Below, in pieces: positions 16,129 to 24,708 of a stretch of 64,000 nt of DNA. The notes below the pieces were generated by a model. It had not been told where the DNA came from. It searched no databases and saw only the letters and a list, made by a program, of their open reading frames with translations. How positions within the stretch are numbered: the first letter of the stretch is position 1; each line of letters starts with the position of its first letter. A program made the translations under genes and the position numbers. Source of the stretch: Ketobacter sp. (lineage in GTDB: Bacteria; Pseudomonadota; Gammaproteobacteria; Pseudomonadales; Ketobacteraceae). The DNA lies in NCBI RefSeq assembly GCF_003671495.1, contig NZ_RCHN01000043.1, positions 143,484-207,483 of the forward strand. The letters run 5' to 3'.

Positions 16129-19008
16129 TCAGATCAAACCGTTCAGCAGGGAATCGGTGTAATCACGACGGCGCTGGGCTTCCACCGCCGGGTCCAGTTC
16201 CACGACTTTCTCATCCGGAGTGACCTTGAACAGGGGTTGCCCCTGCTTGACGATGGAACCGTCGGTGTTCTCCAGCAGAATCTTGTCGATGGTACAGGCG
16301 AACGGCGCCACCACCTTGTTGAACATCTTCATGACTTCGATGATGTAGATGGGCTGACCGGCTTCCACATGGGCACCTTCTTCCACAAACGGAGGGGCTC
16401 CCGGTACTTCGCGGCCGTAGAACATACCACCGCTCACCGCCACGATCTCGTCCGCTTTGGTGGCCGGGGGTGGCACCAACACTTTCATCATGCGACCCTG
16501 CAGGGCTTCGTCATGCAGTTCTTCCGGGATGTAGACGGTCAGGTCGTCGTTCACCTTGAGGTCGTAGAAGCCCACCTGATTGGCCAGTTTGGGCAGCGCG
16601 GAAACCACTTCCATACCCGCCTGGAAGCCCAGGTGAGCCGCTTGCACCTGAGTCCAGGTATCGGCGTCCAGACCACCCTGTGGGGTGGATTCCGCCAGCA
16701 GGGCATTCAGTTGTACCCAGTCGGACTGGCCCAGCTTGGCCTCCAGGTCACGATAGAATTGCAGGCCTTTCTGCAGCACCTCGTTGTCGTGTTTCCAGAT
16801 GCACTCAGCGGCCGGCAGGTCAGCACGGTAATCCATGTTCAGGTAGTGGTAGGTTTCATCCAGCACCTGGATCGGGTTGCGGGTCCATACCACTTTATCG
16901 CCGTCGAACTTCACGTTGGCTTTGTTCAGGCTTACCCAACCAGAGAAAATGTGCGGATCGCGGGTCAGGATGTCCAGCGCCCGCAGCAACAGGGTGTGCT
17001 TGCGCTCCATGGCGGCATCAATGGCCTGCATGGCAGATTGCAGCGCTTCGCCGGCACCGTGGGCTTCGGCGATCTGCTTTTTGTAGATACCCTTGGCATG
17101 GTTAAAGGCGTACTCCAGGTCGAAATCGGAGATCGCAGCCTTCAGCTTGCCCACCAACGTCAGATAGGGCATGACGAACTTGGTGGTGGATTTCGCGTGT
17201 ACGTTCTCGGCCAGGAACCAATGCACCAGCCCGTAATGGAACTGCAGGTTAGTGGCCAGGTTTTCCCCGCTCATTTTGGTACGACGCAGCAGCTCCGCCA
17301 TTTCCTCGTAGCTGTGCTTGCGGTTTTGACCCACGGACAACAACAGGGCGATGTTACTGTCATAAGCACCGGCCAGGTGATACTTGATGAACTGGTTGGT
17401 GTCCGGATTACGGGCGCTGATGCCCTGGTCGTCACGGATCTCGTTTTCGATGGGGCTGGACCAGTATTCGATGATGCCGCCGGCGTGGGGTTTCAACGCC
17501 GCATTAGTGGCATTCAAACGGGCTTCCACCGACGCGCGCTCACGGGGGATACGCTCCGGCTTGGGCAACTTCTTGCCGTGACGGGCCAACAGGGTCATGG
17601 CCTCCACCAGGGAGTCCACCAGCAGGAAATCGTTGGGGTCTTCGGGATTCACAAACTTCAAGGTGTAACACAGTTCGGAAACACGGTGCTCCACCTGAAT
17701 CCGGGTGTTCATCTCCATGAAGAAGTGGCTGTCTTTGTCCACGATACACTCGAAGGTGGACACCGAATCCAGGCCCACCGCCAGCCCGAAGCGCTCGGAT
17801 TCCTGCTCCATGCGCTGCAGAATGGACAGATCGGTTTTGAGGGCTTCCACTTCACCGGTTTTGCCGGCCGCTTCTGCAGCCGCAATGGCTTCTTCCAGCA
17901 TTTCACTGGTGTTGGAAATTTCCAGCAGTTTCTGTTCGTGCATCTGCAGGGAACAGTCGCGGGCACCCAGGGTGGTGCACCATTCACCGTTACCGATCAC
18001 CTGGATTTCCTGGTGACGGGTGGTTTCGATGTTCAGCTCGATCAACACGTTCTTGTTGTCGCCCACACCGGTGGTTTTCACTTCCTGCAGGATCTCGATC
18101 AGCTTTTCAGCTGCAATGGAGGACGCTTTCTGGATGCGTGCATCCAGATCCCCTTCAAAGGCGGCCGGGGATTGCAGGATACGCTGGCCTTTACCGCCAC
18201 CGCCGCCGATGGCCTTCAGGCGCACCCGGTTCTCGGGGTAACGACCGAATACTTCCGCCACCCGGGTGATCGCCTCGGCGCAGATTTCATCGGTGGTGAT
18301 GATGTCCATGGATTTGGCATAGGAGGCGTTCAGCACCGCGTCGGCGGCGTCTTCCAGGGCCACGCTTTCCTCCCAGTTGGCGGCGTCTACGTCCAGGCCT
18401 TTCTCTGCTGCCAGGGCTTTCAGGCCGGCGCGATCACCGACTTTGCGGATCAGGGTCAGGCTGGTGAGGTTGTCGATACCGGGGGTGGTGGAAACATCGT
18501 TCAACAACGCAGTCCGCTTGGCTTCGTCCTTGGCGCCGGCGCCACGCACGGTGCCGGAGCAGGGGCCAATGAAGTTCAAACCGGCTTTCTCCAGCGCACT
18601 GACCAGCGCTTCGTCTTCCGCCATGAAACCGTAACCGGCGAAAATGGAGTCGTGTCCGTTTTCCTTGGCAATGCTGATGATCTGCTGGATGCGCTGGGTA
18701 CGCTCATCCTTGTCCATACCGGTGTAATCGGGCACCCGGTGCACGCGATCCGGGTTTTTAATCTGACGCAGTTCCGGGGCCAGGGCGTTGTTGTAGGTGA
18801 TGGAGTCCTTCTCGGACAGCAGAATACCGTAATCGGTAATGCCCATCTCTTCCCACACATCCATCACTTCCTTCCGGATCGGACCACGACAGATGATGAG
18901 GGGTTTCATATCGCTGCAATCAAACTGGCTGACCCACGCAGAATCGGTGGGCTTGCGGCGGCGGTCTTTGTTCACCAGAGGATTGTTGGTGTAGTTTTCG
19001 TTGCTCAT
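16129..19008 (-). CDS. Biotin carboxylase/biotin carrier protein of an acyl-CoA carboxylase, enlarged form
   Basis: A 959-residue fusion. Residues about 30-520 are a divergent biotin carboxylase: FAGYGFMAEDEALV, the ATP-grasp loop IGGGGGKGQRIL, and EMNTRIQVEHRVSE with the catalytic region. A mostly helical segment of about 300 residues (about 540-850) follows that I cannot assign. Then comes a biotinyl domain with EVMKM, where Lys894 is the expected biotin site. Ordinary PCC alpha subunits are about 670 residues. It is paired with the carboxyltransferase upstream (46-base gap), so it should make carboxybiotin for carboxylation of an acyl-CoA. The substrate is not evident. Confidence 0.87.
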   Translation of the reverse strand: MSNENYTNNPLVNKDRRRKPTDSAWVSQFDCSDMKPLIICRGPIRKEVMDVWEEMGITDYGILLSEKDSITYNNALAPELRQIKNPDRVHRVPDYTGMDKDERTQRIQQIISIAKENGHDSIFAGYGFMAEDEALVSALEKAGLNFIGPCSGTVRGAGAKDEAKRTALLNDVSTTPGIDNLTSLTLIRKVGDRAGLKALAAEKGLDVDAANWEESVALEDAADAVLNASYAKSMDIITTDEICAEAITRVAEVFGRYPENRVRLKAIGGGGGKGQRILQSPAAFEGDLDARIQKASSIAAEKLIEILQEVKTTGVGDNKNVLIELNIETTRHQEIQVIGNGEWCTTLGARDCSLQMHEQKLLEISNTSEMLEEAIAAAEAAGKTGEVEALKTDLSILQRMEQESERFGLAVGLDSVSTFECIVDKDSHFFMEMNTRIQVEHRVSELCYTLKFVNPEDPNDFLLVDSLVEAMTLLARHGKKLPKPERIPRERASVEARLNATNAALKPHAGGIIEYWSSPIENEIRDDQGISARNPDTNQFIKYHLAGAYDSNIALLLSVGQNRKHSYEEMAELLRRTKMSGENLATNLQFHYGLVHWFLAENVHAKSTTKFVMPYLTLVGKLKAAISDFDLEYAFNHAKGIYKKQIAEAHGAGEALQSAMQAIDAAMERKHTLLLRALDILTRDPHIFSGWVSLNKANVKFDGDKVVWTRNPIQVLDETYHYLNMDYRADLPAAECIWKHDNEVLQKGLQFYRDLEAKLGQSDWVQLNALLAESTPQGGLDADTWTQVQAAHLGFQAGMEVVSALPKLANQVGFYDLKVNDDLTVYIPEELHDEALQGRMMKVLVPPPATKADEIVAVSGGMFYGREVPGAPPFVEEGAHVEAGQPIYIIEVMKMFNKVVAPFACTIDKILLENTDGSIVKQGQPLFKVTPDEKVVELDPAVEAQRRRDYTDSLLNGLI

Positions 19009-19054
19009 CTTCTAAATCCTATAAATTCTCTTCTACCTGTTTGCAGGCGGCCGA

Positions 19055-20782
19055 TTAATGGAATTCGCGTTGCACGCCGCCCATGGGCTTGGCTTCATAA
19101 TGACGCAACAGGAAGTTGAGATTCTGGGCCAGACTGGAGCGCAGGTCGTACGGCATAACCAGTTGCGAGATGGAACCCAGGCTCAAGGCCTCTTTCGGGT
19201 TCATCAGGGCTTTTTCGTATTTCTGGTTATACATGGCTTCCTGCTGCTTGACCCACTCGGCCACTTCCACCTGAGCCTGCTCTTTGGCCTGGGCTTCGGT
19301 GCCGCCGGCGGCCAGCAACTGGGTAGTGCGCTCGGCAATTTTGCCTTTCACCGCTGCCCGCACCGCCGCCAGCTCTTTCTTGTAAACGAACTCTTTACCG
19401 GCGTTACCCATTACCGCCAGGCGGGTGGTGGGCAGAGCCAGCACCACGTCCGCACCGGTGGCGTAGCTGTTGAAGGCCGCGTAGGCGCCACCGAAGGCGT
19501 TGCGCACGATCAGCAGGATGCGGGGCGTACGCAGGTCGATGATGGAGTCCAGCATGGCGCGTCCGGCCTGTACGATACCGTTGCGTTCCTGGTCGGTACC
19601 GGGCAGGAAGCCGGTGGTGTCTTCGATGAAGACAACGGGGATGTTATAGACGTTACAGAAGCGGATGAAACGGGCGTTCTTGTAAGACGCCGCGATATCA
19701 ATCTGGCCGGAGGCCACCGCACTGTTGTTGGCCACGATGCCCACCACGTTGCCACCCATCCGGCCGAAGGCGCAGATGGTGTTCTGGGCACGGTCGGGTT
19801 GGAATTCAGTGTAGTCGCCGTGATCGCAGATCTGCTGGATCAGGATGCGGATATCAATGGGGGTGTTGTAACCGGAAGGTGAGTTGAAGGCCTTCTTGAA
19901 CAGGATGTCCGCGTCCCAGGTTTTACGGTCCAGGGGATCGGAGGTTTCCAGGTAGGGCGCCATGGAGCTGTTGTTGTCCGGGAAGTAGCGCAGCAGTTCT
20001 TTGGCCTTGCGCAGGGCAGACACTTCGTCGGGCACCACAAAATCGGTGACACCGGACTGGCCGTGAACACCGGGGCCACCCAGCTCGTCAGCGGTCACGT
20101 CTTCGCCCAGCACCGATTTCACAACGCCGGGGCCGGTCAGACCGTAGAAGGTATCCTGGGGCTGGATCATGAAGCTGCCCTGACGGGGCAGGTAGGCACC
20201 ACCACCGGCGTTATAGCCGAACATGCACATGATGCTGGGCACCACACCGCTGATTTTGCGCAGGGCGGTGAAGGCTTCGGCGTATCCGTCCAGGCCACCC
20301 ACACCGGCCGGTACGAAGGCACCGGCGGAGTCGTTCATGCCGATCAGGGGAATGCCCCGCTCACCGGCCATTTTGATCAGGCTGGCCAGCTTGCGGCCGT
20401 TGGTGGCGTCCATGGAGCCGGCGCGGACGGTGAAGTCATGGCCGTACAGGGCCACATCACGACCGTCGATGTTGACGATGGCGGTGACGATGGAGGCACC
20501 GTCCAGGTTCTTGCCCCAGTTCTGGTACAGCACGATGGGATCTTTGTCGGTGAGGACTCGAATCCGTTCCCACACAGTCATCCGTTTTTTCAGATGCTGC
20601 TTCTCAATGGCTTTGACCCCGGCAGCGGTCTCGGGACGCTGCATGATCTCCCAGCCTTCTTTCAGGGATTCTTCATAGATACCGGGTTCCCGGGCAATCT
20701 CGCCGGGAATTTTGAATTCTTTGGTTTCCGGTTCGTGAAAGGGGTTTTCCAATGATGGAACAAGCTTCTTCTGTATTCCCAT
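19055..20782 (-). CDS. Acyl-CoA carboxylase, carboxyltransferase subunit (PccB-like)
   Basis: Crotonase-fold carboxyltransferase of about 575 residues that moves the carboxyl group from biotin to an acyl-CoA. Family motifs are YGHDFTVRAGSMDATNGRKL, GGGAYLPRQGSFM, GPGVVKSVLGEDV, and the second-domain FIEDTTGFLPGTDQERNG and GGAYAAFNS, with both oxyanion glycines. The frame is open to 20854; the ATG at 20782 (MGIQKKLVPSLENPF) is preferred because the upstream extension is basic and not family-like. It heads an operon with the biotin protein and a thioesterase. Propionyl-, acetyl- or longer acyl-CoA are all possible substrates. Confidence 0.9.
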   Translation of the reverse strand: MGIQKKLVPSLENPFHEPETKEFKIPGEIAREPGIYEESLKEGWEIMQRPETAAGVKAIEKQHLKKRMTVWERIRVLTDKDPIVLYQNWGKNLDGASIVTAIVNIDGRDVALYGHDFTVRAGSMDATNGRKLASLIKMAGERGIPLIGMNDSAGAFVPAGVGGLDGYAEAFTALRKISGVVPSIMCMFGYNAGGGAYLPRQGSFMIQPQDTFYGLTGPGVVKSVLGEDVTADELGGPGVHGQSGVTDFVVPDEVSALRKAKELLRYFPDNNSSMAPYLETSDPLDRKTWDADILFKKAFNSPSGYNTPIDIRILIQQICDHGDYTEFQPDRAQNTICAFGRMGGNVVGIVANNSAVASGQIDIAASYKNARFIRFCNVYNIPVVFIEDTTGFLPGTDQERNGIVQAGRAMLDSIIDLRTPRILLIVRNAFGGAYAAFNSYATGADVVLALPTTRLAVMGNAGKEFVYKKELAAVRAAVKGKIAERTTQLLAAGGTEAQAKEQAQVEVAEWVKQQEAMYNQKYEKALMNPKEALSLGSISQLVMPYDLRSSLAQNLNFLLRHYEAKPMGGVQREFH

Positions 20783-21179
20783 GCTGTTACACGCTCTTTG
20801 GTTGAATCGCTGGAACTGTTGGCGGCTTTTCAGCTGTCTTGGGCGAGGGATCACCTCAAGCCAAAACCGGGATAGCAGAAAAACCTATTTAAGATCAGCG
20901 AGTTGTGTGCCGATATTAAAAATCTGTATCTTGAGGGTGCTGCATTATTCAATCGTGCGACCGCTGAGTCAATCACCTTAACGCTCATTCACATTGATGA
21001 AAAACAACACGGATGTCACTGGACATGCGAAATGGAGGCTGCTCAATACCCTATTGAATTTACGGGCATTTTACGTCACCCCAAGCCCCCCCAAGGACAA
21101 AAAGGGCCGCCATTATCCCACAGTTAACCGCCATTTTCAGCTTTGGATTTTCGCCGCCCGAAGCCCCATAATCCGCGCC
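20783..21179. other. Divergent intergenic region without a confident gene
   Basis: This 397-base gap separates the carboxylase operon from rsmE and must carry promoters for both. It is clearly more AT-rich than its neighbours between about 20880 and 21080. A TTG-started frame from 20903 to 21127 (74 codons; IHIDEKQHGCHWTCEMEAAQ in the middle) has a protein-like look but no ribosome-binding site. It may be a remnant or a small gene; I do not call it. No operator or terminator is evident. Confidence 0.4.
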
Positions 21180-21902
21180 ATGAATGTGATCCTGATCCAC
21201 CCCCGGGAGTGGGGACAAAATACCGCAAGCGGCCGCCTGGTGATCGCTGACCGGCGCCATCATCATCTCGTTTCGGTGATCAAACCCAAGCCCGGGGAAT
21301 GGCTGCGGGTGGGGTTGCTGGGGGGGCCGCTGGGCATGGCCCGAGTGGTGACGCTGGACACCAACAGCGTGACCCTGGATATCACCCTGGACACCCCGCC
21401 TCCACCGCCGCTGCCGGTCACCTTGCTGCTGGCCCTGCCGCGCCCCAAAGTGCTACGTCGCACCCTGCAGGCGTGTACCACCCTGGGGGTGAAAGAAATC
21501 TTTCTGATCAACAGTTTCCGGGTGGAAAAGAGCTATTGGCAGACACCGTTCCTGCAGCAACAGGCGCTGCAGGAAACCTTGCTGCTGGGGCTGGAACAGG
21601 CCCGGGACAGCGTGTTACCCCAGGTGCATCTGCGGCAGCGTTTCAAGCCGTTTGTGGAGGACGAACTGCCGGCACTGGTGACGGGCAAACCGGCCTGGCT
21701 TGCCCACCCCACGGCGGACGCCGGCCCCTGCCCCAGCGGGGTCACCGCCCCCTGTCTGTTGGCGGTGGGCCCGGAGGGGGGCTTTATACCCTATGAAGTG
21801 GAACAGCTGCAGCGGGCGGGGTTTGCATGCATCAGCCTGGGGCCCAGAATCCTGAAGGTGGAGACTGCGGTGCCGGCCCTGTTGGGGAAACTTTTTCTGT
21901 AA
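21180..21902 (+). CDS. rsmE: 16S rRNA m3U1498 methyltransferase
   Basis: SPOUT-class methyltransferase of 240 residues acting on U1498 of 16S rRNA. Typical sequences are the N-terminal HHLVSVIKPKPGEWLRVG (PUA-like domain), LLLALPRPKVLRRTLQACTTLG, and the C-terminal knot LLAVGPEGGFIPYEVE followed by SLGPRILKVETA. The frame continues upstream to 20994, but the ATG at 21180 gives the family's MNVILIHPREW-type start and the right length, so the longer form is rejected. Confidence 0.94.
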   Translation: MNVILIHPREWGQNTASGRLVIADRRHHHLVSVIKPKPGEWLRVGLLGGPLGMARVVTLDTNSVTLDITLDTPPPPPLPVTLLLALPRPKVLRRTLQACTTLGVKEIFLINSFRVEKSYWQTPFLQQQALQETLLLGLEQARDSVLPQVHLRQRFKPFVEDELPALVTGKPAWLAHPTADAGPCPSGVTAPCLLAVGPEGGFIPYEVEQLQRAGFACISLGPRILKVETAVPALLGKLFL

Positions 21903-21950
21903 CAATTTTTTAGCGGGAGCCGGTTCAAGCGGCCCGGCTCACACCGTATC

Positions 21951-23981
21951 TTATACCTTAAAGGCACCCAGGATGCTTTTCAGCTGGCTGGCCTCCAGGG
22001 CCATTGCCTCGCTGGCCTGGGCGGTGGCTTCCGCCTGTCGGGTGGCCTGATCGCCGGAATCCCGGATGTCGTGGATGTTCTGGTCGATTTCATGGGCCAC
22101 CTGGGCCTGCTGATTGACCGACAGCGCAATCTGGCTGGTCATCTCCACCACGCTGGCCAGGTCCTGCCGGATTTCATCGAACACCGCCCCTACCGCCCGG
22201 GAATCCTCCACCGTGCCCGCGGCCACCTCACTGCTGTGGGCCATGGCGCCCACCGCCTGCTCGATCTTTTTCAGGAAGTTGTCGATGATGGCTTCGATAT
22301 TGCCGGTGGAATCCTGGGTGCGCTGGGACAGGGAACGCACTTCATCGGCCACCACTGCAAAGCCCCGCCCCTGTTCACCGGCGCGGGCAGCCTCAATGGC
22401 CGCATTCAGGGCCAACAGGTTGGTCTGGGCCGCAATGGATTTGATCTCATCAATCACCTGGGCGATCTTCTGGCTGTCCTGGGCCAACTCGTTGATGGTG
22501 GTGCTGGTCAGCCCGATGTCCTCAGACAGCGAGTTCACCTGACGCAGGGTCTCCCCCACCTGCTCACTGCCACGACGGGCCTTGTCACTGGTGGAAGCCA
22601 CCAGATCCTCCGCCCGCTTGGAATAGTCCGCCACCCCTTGCACGGTGTTGGTCAATTCACTGATGGCCGCCGCCACCTGTTGGGTGCGCTGGGTTTGCGC
22701 CGCCATGCCGGAACTGCTGTCCCGGGAATAGCCTTTCACGTTCTGCGCCAGCTCGGTGACCTGGTCGGCACTGGCGGATACATGGGTCACCAGCTCCCGC
22801 ACCCGCTCGGTACTGAGGTTGAAGCGCATGATGAGGCGGCCCATCTCATCATTACTGCGTTGCTCCAGGCGCACGGTCATGTCCCCTTCCGCCATCCGCG
22901 CCGCTGCACCGCGCACCTGCTCGATGGCATCATTGAGGGACACATAAAAGGCGCTGTAGGCATAGGCGGTGATCAGCAACAACGCCACCAACGCCACCAC
23001 AATCCGCACTGTACCGGCCCACAGGGCGCGTTTTTTGTCTTCAATTTTGAGTTCGGCTCCGGTCAGCAGTAGCTGACTGAACACCTGTTGCTGCTGGATG
23101 AATTGGGTCAGCTGCTCGAAGTACTCGCGCCAGCCCAGCTCAAAGGTGGTGGCCAGCAGGACATTCTCATCCACAAAACGCCGCTCCGCCTGCAGCACCT
23201 GCTCCAGGTTGGCCAATTCCGCCTCCAGCGTCGAGCCGGCCGCGCCGGGCAGCGCGTTGGCGAAGGTCAGCGGAAACTCCTGGCGGAACAGGTCCAGGTT
23301 ACCCAGGGCTTTTTCCAGGGCCTCCAGGGTGTAACCATCCAGATAGGTGTAGGTCAGGCCATAGGCGCCGATGGCGCGCAGCCGGCTGTTGATGTCATTC
23401 AATCGGGCCAGGTGCCGGGTCAGCAGGTCCAGCATGCCCAGCACACTTTTGTCGCTTTCCAGGTTCAAGCCGCTGGTCTCAAACACGGTTTTGATCAGGG
23501 TCTGCAGCTTACCGGTTGGGCCAGCCATGGCCAGATAGGTGAATTCCGGCCCCTCCTCGTTGTTGACACCCACCGCCGCCAGACCCGCGGCTTCCCGGCG
23601 AATCTCACTGAGCCGGGCGCGGAAGTCCGCATCCTCGGCCAGCGGGCCCGGACGCTCAAGTAACTGGTCAATGGCGTTCAACGCCTGTTCTGTCACCTTG
23701 TTCTCCAGGGACCGCACAGCCGCTTCGCGATGGATGTTCGACACCACCCGCAGATCCCGCTGCTGCTCCAGCAGTCGTTTCACCGCCAGCATTTCGCCGA
23801 TCAGTGCCAAGCCGTCCTGCTCACGCTCCGCATTATGAATTTCGATCAGGGAATCCCGCACCATCATGCCGCTGAAGGTCATCAGGGGTACGTAGAACAG
23901 CAAGCTGATGAGGATGAATTTCTTGGCGAAACTGACCCGTGAGATCAGGGCAATACCCGGAGCCAACAGTGCGTGCATCAA
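21951..23981 (-). CDS. Methyl-accepting chemotaxis protein with nitrate-sensing-type periplasmic domain
   Basis: Chemoreceptor of 676 residues: first membrane helix at about 20-42, a large helical periplasmic region (about 43-325; EQQRDLRVVSNIHREAAVRS resembles the NIT domain), second helix at about 325-350, HAMP, then a cytoplasmic signalling hairpin with IAAQTNLLALNAAIEAARAG. No C-terminal NWETF-type CheR pentapeptide is present. The ligand is unknown. It is monocistronic and convergent with rsmE. Confidence 0.88.
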   Translation of the reverse strand: MMHALLAPGIALISRVSFAKKFILISLLFYVPLMTFSGMMVRDSLIEIHNAEREQDGLALIGEMLAVKRLLEQQRDLRVVSNIHREAAVRSLENKVTEQALNAIDQLLERPGPLAEDADFRARLSEIRREAAGLAAVGVNNEEGPEFTYLAMAGPTGKLQTLIKTVFETSGLNLESDKSVLGMLDLLTRHLARLNDINSRLRAIGAYGLTYTYLDGYTLEALEKALGNLDLFRQEFPLTFANALPGAAGSTLEAELANLEQVLQAERRFVDENVLLATTFELGWREYFEQLTQFIQQQQVFSQLLLTGAELKIEDKKRALWAGTVRIVVALVALLLITAYAYSAFYVSLNDAIEQVRGAAARMAEGDMTVRLEQRSNDEMGRLIMRFNLSTERVRELVTHVSASADQVTELAQNVKGYSRDSSSGMAAQTQRTQQVAAAISELTNTVQGVADYSKRAEDLVASTSDKARRGSEQVGETLRQVNSLSEDIGLTSTTINELAQDSQKIAQVIDEIKSIAAQTNLLALNAAIEAARAGEQGRGFAVVADEVRSLSQRTQDSTGNIEAIIDNFLKKIEQAVGAMAHSSEVAAGTVEDSRAVGAVFDEIRQDLASVVEMTSQIALSVNQQAQVAHEIDQNIHDIRDSGDQATRQAEATAQASEAMALEASQLKSILGAFKV

Positions 23982-24123
23982 ACTACCTCAACTGTCTTTT
24001 GGAAAGTGTGACCATTTCAGTATAGACAGACAGGCCAGATTGACAGGCCGGCAAATACTTACGATGGCCGCGACGGCATGGTCTATCCTTTAACCCAGGG
24101 ACGACAACAGCGGAGTATCCATC

Positions 24124-24486
24124 ATGGATCTGAAAGAAAGCCTGGACATAGCGGAAAGCCTGCGGCGCCAGGCGCGGAAGGCGGTTTCCAAGTTCCAGTC
24201 AGAGCTGGACCTGAAAGGCGGGCTGGTGGACGCCATGCGCACCTACGGCGAAAGCGCACTCTATGGCCGCATCATGCTGGAACACCTGGAACTCATCTTC
24301 AACATGCTGGAGCAGGAAGATACGCAACAGGCTGAACAGGATCTGGCCCGCTACCTGAGTGAGCGCACCGAATTCCTCACCGGGATGAAGCCCTGGGTCC
24401 CCAGTTCCACCGACATCATGGATAACCTGCTGAATATGGTGAACGCCACCGTCATCGCTGACCTGATCGAGGCCTTCAAAGAGTAA
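24124..24486 (+). CDS. Small soluble protein of unknown function
   Basis: I do not recognise this 120-residue protein. It is predicted to be helical and acidic (LARYLSERTEFLTGMKPWVP, DNLLNMVNATVIADLIEAF), without signal peptide, membrane segment or Cys/His cluster. A GGAGTATCCATC precedes the ATG as a plausible ribosome-binding site. It lies between a chemoreceptor gene on the other strand and the MalT-like regulator, 222 bases before the latter. That gap shows no recognisable site except a GGGGCC-AG-GGCCCC hairpin just after the stop (24502-24515). Confidence 0.6.
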   Translation: MDLKESLDIAESLRRQARKAVSKFQSELDLKGGLVDAMRTYGESALYGRIMLEHLELIFNMLEQEDTQQAEQDLARYLSERTEFLTGMKPWVPSSTDIMDNLLNMVNATVIADLIEAFKE

Positions 24487-24708
24487 GGCCTCGCCTGCCC
24501 CGGGGCCAGGGCCCCTGCTTTCTGCAATAAATTGTTTCACACCGTCACACTAATTTCCGTTATCCTCCTTCTCAAGACCAAATCTTGTAAAAACCGGCCA
24601 CAATGGCTGGCTTTTAGGACAAGTTAGACGACTTTGACGTCCAATTTGCCCCTGACTAACAACAAAAACAGACACAAGCAGAGCCAATAAGAGTCAATCA
24701 GACTGACC

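Noticed and set aside
16237..19119. 960-codon open frame on the plus strand opposite the biotin protein
   Set aside because: It is the antisense shadow of a gene with recognised domains; its translation is rich in His/Gln/Gly with no motif, a usual effect of strong codon bias.
20903..21127. TTG-started 74-codon frame that reads somewhat like a protein
   Set aside because: No ribosome-binding site, AT-rich third positions unlike neighbours, no family match; kept only as a remark in the intergenic entry.
21903..21950. GAGCCG/CGGCTC hairpin between rsmE and the chemoreceptor gene as a terminator
   Set aside because: The T-run at 21905-21910 is on the wrong side for the plus strand, and on the minus strand the stem is followed by A, not T.
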